From contig JBEGQX010000103.1 in NCBI GenBank assembly GCA_041180805.1, positions 1-52,340 of the forward strand: a DNA stretch of 52,340 bases, in the 5' to 3' direction. Origin of the DNA: JBEGQX01 sp041180805 (lineage in GTDB: Bacteria; Planctomycetota; Planctomycetia; Gemmatales; Gemmataceae). Positions 1-8,672 of this stretch are shown in pieces. The notes below the pieces were generated by a model. It was given only the letters and a program-made list of their open reading frames with translations. It was not told where the DNA came from and did not search any database. Every line of letters begins with the position of its first letter. Positions within the stretch are counted from its first letter, which is position 1. Made by a program: the position numbers and the translations under genes.

Positions 1-195
1 CCGTCGCTTTTTTTGAGAGGCCAAAAAGACCCACTCACCAGCCCGCAAAATTTTGCCGCACTTGAATCCATCAGCAGTAATTCAAAGTCGGTTACCCTTA
101 AAGACCTTGGCCATCTGGCCTTCATTCAATCTCCAACAACTTTAAAAGGTCATATCTTGGATTTTGTTCAAGAATTGGAAAACGATTTCATTTAA
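1..195 (+). CDS. alpha/beta hydrolase, C-terminal end (partial)
   Basis: This is the 3' end of a gene that starts before the window. The open frame runs from base 1 to a TAA stop. The visible 64 residues fit the last strand-helix part of an alpha/beta hydrolase: a short hydrophobic strand leads into LRGQKDPLTSP, where the Asp would be the acid of the catalytic triad, and the stretch LGHLAFIQSP supplies the likely catalytic His, followed by a final amphipathic helix. The nucleophile elbow lies outside the window, so substrate and subfamily cannot be given. It converges on the cvpA-like gene on the other strand with only 12 bases between the stops, and no clear terminator hairpin is visible there. 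Confidence 0.7.
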   Translation, partial: PSLFLRGQKDPLTSPQNFAALESISSNSKSVTLKDLGHLAFIQSPTTLKGHILDFVQELENDFI

Positions 196-207
196 TTTTC
201 CCCAAGA

Positions 208-837
208 CTACCATTCGGATGGATGATTAAAGTCTGGCTCACCCAAATATGGCTTAGGATTCGTAGATTGATCTGAAATCCTTCTATATTTTAAATATCT
301 AACCTCAAAAGAAGCAGACGGATCGAATAATTTACCGTCTCGGAAAACGCCTGTTGATAATTTATTCATAAATGAAAGCCAAACCCTGTCAGGCCTTAAA
401 AAGACTGTACCTTCGTTTTTCCCTGGAACCCTGAATGAAAAAGTCATGAATTTTTCCTGCCAGGGCAATGTTTGAAAAACACACCATAAAAATCCTGCCG
501 CCAAATATCCAACTATTAAGCCAAAGAATGCCCCTCCCAACATATGAGCAAGATGAGGGTAGGGTATCACCATGTGAGCAATCTGGTTTGAGGCGAATCT
601 TAATGCTGCGTAAGTGACCAAAAAAAGAACCAGCATGGAAAACGCATCTTCCAGATTTTCCACGATGCTTCCCTCTATGTGGGGTTCAATAAACGATGCC
701 ATGGGTTCGTAAAAATTTGCAACAACGACAGAGGCGATGATAACGTTCACTAAATTACAAAAGCCAGTGAATGCCCCCTCCTGCCAAAAGGCGTAAGCAA
801 CAATCATCATGAACAGCAGGGAAGTGAAAAAGATCAT
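208..837 (-). CDS. CvpA-family inner membrane protein
   Basis: A protein of about 209 residues with four predicted membrane helices (roughly residues 2-20, 27-45, 65-85 and 101-123) and a longer charged C-terminal tail, the layout of the CvpA (colicin V production) family. Members are integral inner-membrane proteins whose molecular role is unclear. The frame could open two codons earlier at a TTG (843), but the ATG at 837 overlaps the stop of the upstream gspE-like gene as ATGA, so translational coupling favours the ATG. It is the last gene of the minus-strand run hisF-pilT-gspE-cvpA. Family assignment rests on topology and general sequence character; function is not inferred. Confidence 0.7.
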   Translation of the reverse strand: MIFFTSLLFMMIVAYAFWQEGAFTGFCNLVNVIIASVVVANFYEPMASFIEPHIEGSIVENLEDAFSMLVLFLVTYAALRFASNQIAHMVIPYPHLAHMLGGAFFGLIVGYLAAGFLWCVFQTLPWQEKFMTFSFRVPGKNEGTVFLRPDRVWLSFMNKLSTGVFRDGKLFDPSASFEVRYLKYRRISDQSTNPKPYLGEPDFNHPSEW

Positions 838-2597
838 TTGCAAACCCTGAGAATTTCATTAATAGAAGTATTTCCTGCAACAACTTGCCTCAAACCGTCT
901 TCCAGCAGGTATTTCATCCCACCCTTGATTGCCTCCTGACGAATAAGATTCAAGCTTGGATTATTTTGAATCAACGCCTTTATAGACTCACCAAGAACAA
1001 ATATTTCAAACACCCCGGTTCGCCCCCGGTACCCAGTGCCACCACAATGGGCGCAACGAAGATCCTCATCATTTGACTTTCCATCTTCCCCTTTGGCTTT
1101 AAAGAAGTACTCATGCTTATCAGGAGAAAGGTTAAATTTGCGAAGAATTTCAGGGTTTGGTTTATAGCGAACTTTGCATTTGGGGCATAGCAAACGAACT
1201 AATCTCTGGGCCAAAATGCAGCTTACAGCATTCGCCACCATGAATGGGGCAACCCCCAAGTCAATCAAACGACCAATGGCAGTCACAGAATCATTCGCAT
1301 GGAGCGTTGTAAACACCATATGCCCTGTTTGGGCGGCCTGACATGCAATTTCAGCAGTTTCCTTATCACGAATTTCACCGACATAGATCACATCCGGATC
1401 CTGGCGCAAAATACTCCGCAATTCCGAAGCGAAAGTCTTTCCCGCCTTGGGGTTCACCTCAATTTGGGTGACATTATCCATCTGGTACTCAACCGGATTT
1501 TCAAGGGTAATGACATTTTTTGTGAAACGATCAATTTCCGATAAACACGCGTACAGCGTGGTGCTTTTTCCAGCTCCTGTTGGTCCGCAAACAATAAACA
1601 TTCCATGGGGCTGACTCACTACCCCTTGTATGGATTCCCTCTGCTTTTCCCGCATACCCAATTTTTTAAGGCTGGCAAGGCTCTTGGAACTATCCAAAAT
1701 ACGCATCACCATTTTTTCACCGGATACACTCCCAGCGGTGGCAACACGAAAGTCCAGAATGATTGGCTTTTTCTTTTTTTTGGGTTTGTCTGATTCCTCA
1801 TCATCGTCCTCAGAGGGCGGGGTCACTTCTGCCGAGAAACTTCCATCTTGAGGCTTGCGTTTTTCCGCAATATCCAAATCTGCCAGCACCTTGATAATAT
1901 TGATAACCGCATCGCCACTGTGACGATCCAGCGATTCCATTTGATTCATGATTCCATCGACACGAAACCTAACCGCCATGTCCTCTTTACCAGGTTCCAA
2001 ATGGACATCTGTAGCCCTGTTGAGAAAGGCGTCGTAAACAACCTCAAGTGCCATTTGGTAATAAGCTGACTCCTGAGCCCGTTCAATTCTTTTATCTTGC
2101 CCTGGCTTACTACGATCCGAACTTTTTCCAAGGAACTTCACAGGAATCTCCGACTCCGCCCGGGATTCCGCTTTGCTAAAATCAATTTTAAAATAACGGC
2201 TGGCAAGCTGTTGCAAATGATTTGGCGTCAGAACTTTTTGGGAGTCTTCCACCTTTGCATTTCTTCGAAGAACATAAACCGCAGAGGGCAGAACAAAACC
2301 ACTTATCAAAACGAACCAGGAAAGCGCAGGCTTTGAAATAGAAAAATAAAGCCCTCCACTTACAAGAGCACTGGCTAAAAAAAGAAAGTTCCAGCCTTCC
2401 TGATCCAAATCACAATCTTTGGAATCCTGACTTACCCAGGTACAAAGCTTCATAAACCCCAAATATCCAATTAGGAAAACCGCTAATGAATATATGTTAA
2501 AAGCAAACCCCTCGCCTCTAGGGAAAGGGGTTGTTTGCGCAATAACCAACAACTTCAAGGCAACACCTGAAATCAATTCTATGCTTTCTAAAAACAA
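834..2597 (-). CDS. GspE/PilB-type secretion or pilus ATPase with N-terminal membrane region
   Basis: Hexameric traffic ATPase of the type II secretion/type IV pilus superfamily, expected to drive filament extension or secretion from the cytoplasmic face. Seen: Walker A GPTGAGKSTT, Walker B and Asp box around RQDPDVIYVGEIRD, a His box TGHMVFTTLHAND, and a C-terminal zinc motif of two CxxC pairs (CPKC and CAHC) followed by GTGYRGRTG, typical of GspE/PilB rather than PilT. Unusual: the first ~110 residues hold two or three hydrophobic segments (about 31-49, 70-86, 90-110) in place of the usual soluble N1 domain, and a strongly charged Asp/Glu/Lys insertion sits near residue 265. The frame opens with TTG and no clear Shine-Dalgarno, so the exact start is uncertain. 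It lies 11 bases after pilT and its stop overlaps the cvpA start. Confidence 0.9.
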   Translation of the reverse strand: MFLESIELISGVALKLLVIAQTTPFPRGEGFAFNIYSLAVFLIGYLGFMKLCTWVSQDSKDCDLDQEGWNFLFLASALVSGGLYFSISKPALSWFVLISGFVLPSAVYVLRRNAKVEDSQKVLTPNHLQQLASRYFKIDFSKAESRAESEIPVKFLGKSSDRSKPGQDKRIERAQESAYYQMALEVVYDAFLNRATDVHLEPGKEDMAVRFRVDGIMNQMESLDRHSGDAVINIIKVLADLDIAEKRKPQDGSFSAEVTPPSEDDDEESDKPKKKKKPIILDFRVATAGSVSGEKMVMRILDSSKSLASLKKLGMREKQRESIQGVVSQPHGMFIVCGPTGAGKSTTLYACLSEIDRFTKNVITLENPVEYQMDNVTQIEVNPKAGKTFASELRSILRQDPDVIYVGEIRDKETAEIACQAAQTGHMVFTTLHANDSVTAIGRLIDLGVAPFMVANAVSCILAQRLVRLLCPKCKVRYKPNPEILRKFNLSPDKHEYFFKAKGEDGKSNDEDLRCAHCGGTGYRGRTGVFEIFVLGESIKALIQNNPSLNLIRQEAIKGGMKYLLEDGLRQVVAGNTSINEILRVCK

Positions 2598-2608
2598 TAA
2601 ATCTGGCT

Positions 2609-3763
2609 TTACAAAATACCAGGCGCAGCAACCTTGATACCCTTCAAAGCCATCTTCAACTGTTCGGGATTTGGGCAGTATTCCAAGGCTGTTGCCTTAT
2701 CAATATCGCCCTGGTCAACAAGACGACGAAGGTTCTCGGTAAAATCAACCATTCCTTCTTGATATCCAATACGAATAGCGTCAGGAATCTTGCCATCTTC
2801 ACCTTCGGTGATCAATTTGCGGACAATTGGATTCACAATCATGATCTCGTTCGTTGGAACACGACCTTTTTTAATTCCCTTGATAAGCTTTTGAGCCACC
2901 ACAGCTTTAAGGTTGTTCGCCAAAGCCTGACGAATCGCCATATGCTTGTCCGGCGGGAAAAGGTCCAGAATACGGTTTATGGTTGTTGCCGCAGATGCTG
3001 CGTGGATGGTACCAAACACCAAGTGACCTGTTTCCGCGGCATGAACGGCCGCCTCAAAGGTTTCCACATCGCGCAACTCACCAATCAGGATAACATCTGG
3101 ATCCTGACGGACAGCATCCTTGAGGGCTTTGTGCCAGTCGACGCAGTCCAAACCAATTTCACGCTGGTTAAAATAAGCCTTTTTATCAGCATAAGTAAAT
3201 TCAATCGGATCTTCGCAAGTAAGAATATGCAAAGGTTCCTGTTCCGCAACATAGTCCAGCATAGCCGCGATGGTTGTGCTCTTTCCGGAACCGGTAACAC
3301 CGGCCAAAATCACCAAACCTTCCGGAAATTTACAAAGATTCTCCATACCATCAGGAAGGCCCAAATCCTTGAACTTGGGGATAAAATTATTCACACGACG
3401 CGCAACCAACGAAAGTCGGCTTCTTTGCTTGAAAAGACTCACACGAAAACGGCACTCATCGTTACCAACCACATAGGAATAATCCACACCACCCTCATCA
3501 TCCAAAATCTTCCTTCTTTTGGGCTCCAGATAGGGAATAATCAACTGCTCCATGTCTTGTTGGGTCAGGGGACGCATTTCCATTCTGGTAATGTCACCAC
3601 GCATTCGAAGCATGGGGGGAAGCCCAACCTTCAAATGCACATCGGATGCCTGCTTTTCCATGGCAAGGCGGAAAATCTTATTAATTGGGGGTTCCTTGGC
3701 AGGAGCCTGCGGGGCAGCCGGAACCTTTTCAACCGGAGTTTGTGGAGAATTAGCTGTGGACAT
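2609..3763 (-). CDS. pilT: PilT-family twitching/retraction ATPase
   Basis: A 384-residue ATPase of the PilT family, which powers pilus retraction. Seen: N-terminal PAS-like half starting after a Pro/Ala-rich leader (residues 1-25) with the typical phrase ASDVHLKVGLPP, Walker A GVTGSGKSTT (about 155-164), Walker B box RQDPDVILIGELRD, and His box ETGHLVFGTIHA. There is no C-terminal zinc motif, which separates it from the GspE/PilB gene next door. The ATG is preceded by GGAGG on the minus strand. It sits 30 bases after hisF and 11 bases before the gspE/pilB gene, so both motor types are probably co-transcribed. No pilin or pilC/pilM gene is in the window, so a true retractile pilus is an inference. 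Confidence 0.9.
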   Translation of the reverse strand: MSTANSPQTPVEKVPAAPQAPAKEPPINKIFRLAMEKQASDVHLKVGLPPMLRMRGDITRMEMRPLTQQDMEQLIIPYLEPKRRKILDDEGGVDYSYVVGNDECRFRVSLFKQRSRLSLVARRVNNFIPKFKDLGLPDGMENLCKFPEGLVILAGVTGSGKSTTIAAMLDYVAEQEPLHILTCEDPIEFTYADKKAYFNQREIGLDCVDWHKALKDAVRQDPDVILIGELRDVETFEAAVHAAETGHLVFGTIHAASAATTINRILDLFPPDKHMAIRQALANNLKAVVAQKLIKGIKKGRVPTNEIMIVNPIVRKLITEGEDGKIPDAIRIGYQEGMVDFTENLRRLVDQGDIDKATALEYCPNPEQLKMALKGIKVAAPGIL

Positions 3764-3793
3764 TTCAATATTCCTCCCAATTCAAAAGTTAAA

Positions 3794-4564
3794 TTAGCAA
3801 AGTCTTACTGGTATCCCGTGGTCTGCCAGAAACCTTTTGGTTTCCTGAATACCATGTTCGTTGTAATGAAAAATACTGGCCGCCAAGGCTGCACTTGCTT
3901 TTCCTTCTGTCAATACCTTCCGCAAATGCTCGGGAGCACCAGCCCCACCGCTGGCAACCACCGGAATCCCCACGGCTTCCGCAACAGCCCGTGTTATTTC
4001 AATATCGTACCCGTTTTTGGTTCCATCTGCATCCATGGAAGTTAAAACTATTTCACCGGCCCCTAATCTCTCAACCTCTTTGGCCCAAGCCACTGCTTCC
4101 AAACCAGTGGGCTTTCTGCCGCCCTGAACATGAACTTCCCATACTTCTTTGCCATCCACGTAAACTCTCTTGGGATCTATATTCACTACGGTGGCACATC
4201 TGCCAAATTTTTCAGAAATCTCGCTAATTAGCTTTGGGCTTTTAACAGCTGCAGAATTTATACTCACCTTTTCCGCCCCAGCTTGAATCAACGTAGTCGC
4301 ATCATCGATATTTCGAATTCCGCCTCCAACCGTATAAGGCATAAATATCTGTTCGGAAACCCTTTTCACAATATCCAGCATAATGGAGCGCCCTTCATGG
4401 CTGGCAGAAATGTCCAAAAAGACCAATTCATCCGCACCCTGGGCTTCATAGCTTCTGGCGACTTCGACAGGATCACCAGCATCACGCAAATTCAAAAAAT
4501 TGACCCCTTTGACCACTCTTCCGCGGTCAACATCGAGACAGGGTATAATTCTTGCAGTTAACAT
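3794..4564 (-). CDS. hisF: imidazole glycerol phosphate synthase cyclase subunit HisF
   Basis: A 256-residue (beta/alpha)8 barrel enzyme. HisF uses ammonia from its HisH partner to convert PRFAR into imidazole glycerol phosphate and AICAR in histidine synthesis. Seen: the N-terminal phrase IIPCLDVDRGRVVKG with catalytic Asp11, the second catalytic Asp in VVNIDPKRVYVDG near residue 130, and phosphate-binding glycine loops TVGGGIRN and VVASGGAGAPEH. Length is standard. No hisH is in the window. It is the first gene of the minus-strand run with pilT, gspE and cvpA, an unexpected partnership that may simply reflect gene packing. Confidence 0.96.
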   Translation of the reverse strand: MLTARIIPCLDVDRGRVVKGVNFLNLRDAGDPVEVARSYEAQGADELVFLDISASHEGRSIMLDIVKRVSEQIFMPYTVGGGIRNIDDATTLIQAGAEKVSINSAAVKSPKLISEISEKFGRCATVVNIDPKRVYVDGKEVWEVHVQGGRKPTGLEAVAWAKEVERLGAGEIVLTSMDADGTKNGYDIEITRAVAEAVGIPVVASGGAGAPEHLRKVLTEGKASAALAASIFHYNEHGIQETKRFLADHGIPVRLC

Positions 4565-4666
4565 TTTGTTTATAACGACCTTTTCAGCAATATTTGTTCA
4601 AGTTTTACTGTTTTTCTTATTAGTTAATCTAGGAAATTCCGACATATTTCTTAGGGGGCTAATTTG

Positions 4667-4695
4667 TTGACACTCTTCATGAAGCAAGTTAAGAT
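4667..4695 (+). promoter_or_regulatory. sigma-70-type promoter for the DUF1501 gene
   Basis: TTGACA at 4667-4672 and TAAGAT at 4690-4695 with a 17-base spacer, about 60 bases before the ATG of the DUF1501 gene. Read directly from sequence; start site would be near 4702. Confidence 0.65.
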
Positions 4696-4754
4696 TATGA
4701 GGCTAAATGAGTTTTGTTGATTCCCACCTAATTATTTAATCAGGATCTCTAACC

Positions 4755-6101
4755 ATGCTAAATTTTCTCGGTAAAAAAAGCCGATTTTGCGATGGGGTTT
4801 CAAGAAGAGATTTTCTGACAGTCGGCGCCATTGGAATTGCAGGACACTCAATAACTCTTCCACAGTTGCTACGGGCAGAAAAATCCCAAAATAAATCGGG
4901 ACTCGGCCACAAAGCTGTTATCAATGTATTTTTAGGTGGCGGTCCTCCCCATCAAGATATGTGGGATTTAAAAATGGAAGCCCCTTCTGAAATAAGAGGG
5001 GAATTCAAACCTATTTCAACAAATGTAAATGGGATTCAAGTTTGTGAAGTTTTCCCGCAAATAGCCGCAAGAATGGATCGTTGTGCCATCATCCGCTCTA
5101 TTGTTGGCGCGCGCGGAGGACACGATGCCATTCAATGTATGTCAGGCTGGCCGGGTAATTCATTATCCAATCTTGGAGGCAGACCAAGCATAGGCGCCAC
5201 CGCCAGCAGATTACTTGGACCAGTCGACCCTTCTGTTCCAACGTTTGTGGGACTTGCTGCTACCACCAAGCATGTGCCATGGAGTGACCCTGGAACCCCA
5301 GGTTTTTTGGGACCTGCTTACAAATGCTTCAGACCCGAAGGCCCTGGTATGGATGATTTGGTTCTTAAAAAAGACATCCAAACATCCTTGGGTGACAGAA
5401 GGTCTATGCTAAAAATTTTCGACAACCTTAAAAAAGCTGCCGATCATGGTGGAAGCATAGAAGGCATTGATGCTGCCCAGGACAAGGCACTTAATGTTCT
5501 TACATCCAGCAAGCTCTTGGATGCCATGGATCTCAACAAGGAATCTTCCAAGGTTCGAGACCGATACGGTGATGGCAAGCCTTACCAATTCCAATATGAT
5601 GGTGCGCCAACAGCTAATGATCACTTGCTTATGGCTAGGAGATTAGTTGAAGCAGGGACTAGGGTGGTTAGCCTTTCTTATGGCCGTTGGGATAGCCACG
5701 GGAAAAACTTTGATATGGTTCGGGACCACGGCAGAAAACTAGACCAAGGCCTTAGCGCCCTTCTAGATGATCTTGAAACCCGGGGAATCCTTGAAGATGT
5801 AACTGTTGTCGTTTGGGGGGAATTTGGCCGTACGCCACGAATTAACAAAGATGCGGGCCGAGATCATTGGCCGCAGGTTAGCTGTGCATTAATGTTCGGA
5901 GGTGGCATAAAGGGTGGTCAGGTTGTAGGTGCAACAAATAGGTTGGGAGAATACGCCAAGGAACGCCCTGTTTCCTTCGGGGAAGTTTTTGCAACCCTGT
6001 ACCACAATTTGGGCTTGGATCCTATGCATCATACCCTTTTGGATCAAACTGGAAGGCCTCAGCATTTGACACCAGATGCACCCATCAGGGAATTAATGTA
6101 A
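4755..6101 (+). CDS. DUF1501 protein, Tat-exported
   Basis: A 448-residue member of the DUF1501 family, which is strongly expanded in planctomycetes and belongs to the alkaline-phosphatase/sulfatase-like fold. Seen: a twin-arginine signal near residues 15-40 (SRRDFLTVGAIGIAG), then VFLGGGPPHQDMWDLK, a His/Asp-rich segment around WDSHGKNFD, and the conserved block VWGEFGRTPRINKDAGRDHW, whose His/Asp residues could bind metal. The catalytic activity of the family is not established. It stands alone, with its own TTGACA-17-TAAGAT promoter upstream and a hairpin terminator downstream. In other planctomycetes DUF1501 genes are often next to DUF1553/cytochrome-type genes; no such partner is visible here. 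Confidence 0.92.
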   Translation: MLNFLGKKSRFCDGVSRRDFLTVGAIGIAGHSITLPQLLRAEKSQNKSGLGHKAVINVFLGGGPPHQDMWDLKMEAPSEIRGEFKPISTNVNGIQVCEVFPQIAARMDRCAIIRSIVGARGGHDAIQCMSGWPGNSLSNLGGRPSIGATASRLLGPVDPSVPTFVGLAATTKHVPWSDPGTPGFLGPAYKCFRPEGPGMDDLVLKKDIQTSLGDRRSMLKIFDNLKKAADHGGSIEGIDAAQDKALNVLTSSKLLDAMDLNKESSKVRDRYGDGKPYQFQYDGAPTANDHLLMARRLVEAGTRVVSLSYGRWDSHGKNFDMVRDHGRKLDQGLSALLDDLETRGILEDVTVVVWGEFGRTPRINKDAGRDHWPQVSCALMFGGGIKGGQVVGATNRLGEYAKERPVSFGEVFATLYHNLGLDPMHHTLLDQTGRPQHLTPDAPIRELM

Positions 6102-6124
6102 AATCATACAATTATTAGACTTAC

Positions 6125-6163
6125 AGGCAGCAGCCTCTACTTGGGGTTGTTGCCTTTTCTTTT
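6125..6163 (+). terminator. Rho-independent terminator after the DUF1501 gene
   Basis: AGGCAGCA (from 6125) pairs with TGTTGCCT (ending 6155) with one G-T pair, extended by CCTC/GGGG inside, and is followed by TTTTCTTTT. It begins 23 bases after the DUF1501 stop codon. Confidence 0.75.
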
Positions 6164-6231
6164 AGAATTGCAAGAAAGTGGTAATTTGGAGTTTAATAAG
6201 CAGACTGGCTTAAATTAGGCAGGGTTTTTTA

Positions 6232-6576
6232 ATGATTCTTACTAGCATTCTAATTAGTTCGCTGTTGATAACATCTCAGGCAAATGCTCCTGCACAAGCT
6301 GGTTTTGTTTTAAAAAATGAAACCAATAATCCAATTGTTGTACAAATAATTAGCATTTTTAACGGTCAATTATTAAGAGACAGGCCTTATACCCTCTCTC
6401 CGGGAGAATCCACACCCACCCTTCAAATCCCAGGCAATAAAACTGTTTCCATCGGGGAAGGCAAAAACCCAGTCAAGCCATCTGTGCAACTACCCATTCC
6501 ACCAATTAGGGAAGAAACAATTTTTGCCGTTGTTGGAAACGATAAACAATTAAGATTAGATCCAAGAAAAAAATAA
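6232..6576 (+). CDS. small secreted protein of unknown function
   Basis: A 114-residue protein that I do not recognise. The first ~20 residues form a short hydrophobic signal peptide ending near SQANA. The rest is rich in Pro, Asn, Ile and Val, with alternating hydrophobic residues that suggest a small beta-sandwich in the periplasm or outside the cell. AGGG lies 8 bases before the ATG across a T-rich spacer. It has no close partner: a terminator lies upstream and a 96-base gap separates it from the MFS gene. Confidence 0.6.
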   Translation: MILTSILISSLLITSQANAPAQAGFVLKNETNNPIVVQIISIFNGQLLRDRPYTLSPGESTPTLQIPGNKTVSIGEGKNPVKPSVQLPIPPIREETIFAVVGNDKQLRLDPRKK

Positions 6577-6672
6577 CCTTTGACAGATTTAACACAAAAT
6601 ACTGATGCATTTTTTAACCACCATGCCCAAAATATGGTTTAACAAACTTAGAACTTTAACATCCGGATACTC

Positions 6673-8067
6673 ATGAATCAGACCAATACTTCCAAAGTCA
6701 GATATAGCATTTTGGGACTGCTTGCATTCCTTTCGATGATCACTTATCTGGACCGTGCAGCGTTTCCAAATGCGCAAAAGCAAATCCAAGAAAGCCTGGG
6801 ATTTACGGACGTAAGCCAACTTGCTTTGGCAATCGCGGCATTCAATCTGGCATACGCTTTGTTTGAGGTGCCCACAGGGTATTTGGGAGATGTTTTCGGC
6901 CCAAAAAAAACACTGACTAGGATTGTTCTCTGGTGGTCAGCCTTCACGGCAATAACCGGGCTTGCTGGGCTATCTTTCCAAGGCATGACATTTGGTTTTT
7001 GGATGCTGGTCACCATTCGATTCCTTTTTGGAATCGGGGAGGCTGGCGCTTACCCCAATATCACTCGGGCACTTCACAACTGGCTGCCGCTAAGCGAAAG
7101 GGGTATGGCACAAGGTATTATTTGGACTTCCGCAAGAATTATGGGCGGGCTTACTCCATTGCTATGGATGGTATTTGTAACTAAGTTGGAAATTTCCTGG
7201 CGATATGTGTTTTTCTTTTTTGGGCTGGTGGGAGTTCTATGGTGCATTGCCCTGAACAAAATATTTACCAACAATCCCGCTGATAACCCACTGGTGAATG
7301 ATGCGGAAAAAGACCTGATTAACCTTGGCAAGAAAGGGGAATCCGAATCAGCACACTCGAACATTCCATGGAAAAAACTTTTACTAAACAAAAACATGAT
7401 ATTTCTTTGCGCGATGTACTTTTGCCTGAATTTCGGTTGGTATTTTAACCTCAATTATCTACCAGCCATCATGGGGGAACAATTTCAAATTAAACCGGAG
7501 AACTGGGCAGGCGCATTCTACAAAGGTGGCCCCATGCTTTTGGGCGCATTTGGATGCCTAATCGGTGGATATTCAACCGATTGGTTTGTTCGCAAAGGCA
7601 ATTCAAGAACCTGGGCGCGACGAATTCCAGCACTTTTTGGCAACATATCATGCGCATTTTGTTATTTTTCCGCGCTATGGTTTCTTCAGGAAAAAGATGC
7701 GTTCGGATTTGCACTTAGCATTGCCTTTGCTGGTTTTTGCAATGACCTGACCATGGGGGCGACTTGGGCTACCTGTCAGGATATCGGCAGAAACCACGCT
7801 GCCATTGTTTCTGGTTTTATGAACATGATCGGTAACTTGGGTGGATTTGTTGTTACCATTCTTACCGGAAAAATTCTCGAATGGTTCAAGCTTCACTATG
7901 GTAACGGCAATTCAAACCTGATTGGGGACGAACTTGCCAAGGCTCAGTTCGATGGTTATCGACTTAACTTGCTCATGTTTGGAATTGTTTACCTCATCGG
8001 GGCCGCATGCTGGTTCGGAATCAATGCCCAAAAACCTCTTCTGCCCGAAGACCAACATTCCTCCTAA
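6673..8067 (+). CDS. MFS transporter, anion:cation symporter (ACS) type
   Basis: A 464-residue carrier with about twelve hydrophobic helices in two bundles of six, separated by a hydrophilic loop near residues 200-235. The opening phrase (LAFLSMITYLDRAAFPNA), the motif YLGDVFGPKKTL after helix 2 and RFLFGIGEAGAYPN in helix 4 are typical of the ACS family, whose members import organic anions such as hexuronates, glucarate, tartrate or phthalate together with a cation. The actual substrate cannot be read. It is followed after 24 bases by a DUF3501-type gene with its own ribosome site, so the two may share a transcript. Confidence 0.88.
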   Translation: MNQTNTSKVRYSILGLLAFLSMITYLDRAAFPNAQKQIQESLGFTDVSQLALAIAAFNLAYALFEVPTGYLGDVFGPKKTLTRIVLWWSAFTAITGLAGLSFQGMTFGFWMLVTIRFLFGIGEAGAYPNITRALHNWLPLSERGMAQGIIWTSARIMGGLTPLLWMVFVTKLEISWRYVFFFFGLVGVLWCIALNKIFTNNPADNPLVNDAEKDLINLGKKGESESAHSNIPWKKLLLNKNMIFLCAMYFCLNFGWYFNLNYLPAIMGEQFQIKPENWAGAFYKGGPMLLGAFGCLIGGYSTDWFVRKGNSRTWARRIPALFGNISCAFCYFSALWFLQEKDAFGFALSIAFAGFCNDLTMGATWATCQDIGRNHAAIVSGFMNMIGNLGGFVVTILTGKILEWFKLHYGNGNSNLIGDELAKAQFDGYRLNLLMFGIVYLIGAACWFGINAQKPLLPEDQHSS

Positions 8068-8091
8068 TACGACTCAAGGTGGTTAACGGTT

Positions 8092-8667
8092 GTGAAAAAA
8101 CTGGAGCTTGAAGACATTCTTGGATTGGAAGATTTTGAATCGCAAAGGCAACAGCTTTTCGAAAAGCACTCCAAGTATTTGGAGAAATATCGAAAAATTC
8201 GCATAGGCCCAAATTGGATTTTGGTTTTTGAAAACAGGCAAACCTTATGGTTCCGTGTTCAGGAAGTATTGCGAATTACCCGTACCACGGACCCAAAACT
8301 TATTTTAAATGAATTGGCTATTTATAACCGCCTTCTGCCGGAAAAAGACTGTCTTCAAGCCGCCCTTATTTTTGATCCGGCAAAAACATCCACCGACTTT
8401 ACAGCAAAAAACATCAATGGGGAAATGCTTCAATTACACTGTGGCAACCACTCCATAGCCAGCAATCTAATCAATTCAAGACCTGAAGACCTTACCTTGG
8501 GAAACTGTCTTTGGGTTCAATTTGTTTTCTCAACCCAGCACATCAATCACCTTAAAAACCCCCGTGAGGACGTCTGGTTTTCCATAAAGTCAAACGGCGC
8601 TGAATATACATCGAACCCGGCTAATCCAGACTTCAGGGAAAGCATTCTGAAAGATTTGGTTATTTAG
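8092..8667 (+). CDS. DUF3501 family protein
   Basis: A 191-residue soluble protein. The opening MKKLELEDILGLEDFESQRQ and the block RKIRIGPNWILVFENRQTLWFRVQEVLR match the DUF3501 family as I remember it. In Proteobacteria such genes often sit beside a rubrerythrin/Fe-S protein gene, but here the neighbour is an MFS carrier. GTG start at 8092 with AAGGTGG about nine bases upstream. Converges on the bestrophin-like gene with five bases between stops. Function unknown. Confidence 0.75.
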   Translation: MKKLELEDILGLEDFESQRQQLFEKHSKYLEKYRKIRIGPNWILVFENRQTLWFRVQEVLRITRTTDPKLILNELAIYNRLLPEKDCLQAALIFDPAKTSTDFTAKNINGEMLQLHCGNHSIASNLINSRPEDLTLGNCLWVQFVFSTQHINHLKNPREDVWFSIKSNGAEYTSNPANPDFRESILKDLVI

Positions 8668-8672
8668 AACTG

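Noticed and set aside
2759..4045. Long open frame of 428 codons on the plus strand
   Set aside because: It lies fully antisense to pilT and hisF, which have clear motifs; the translation shows no domain or ribosome site and is a shadow frame.
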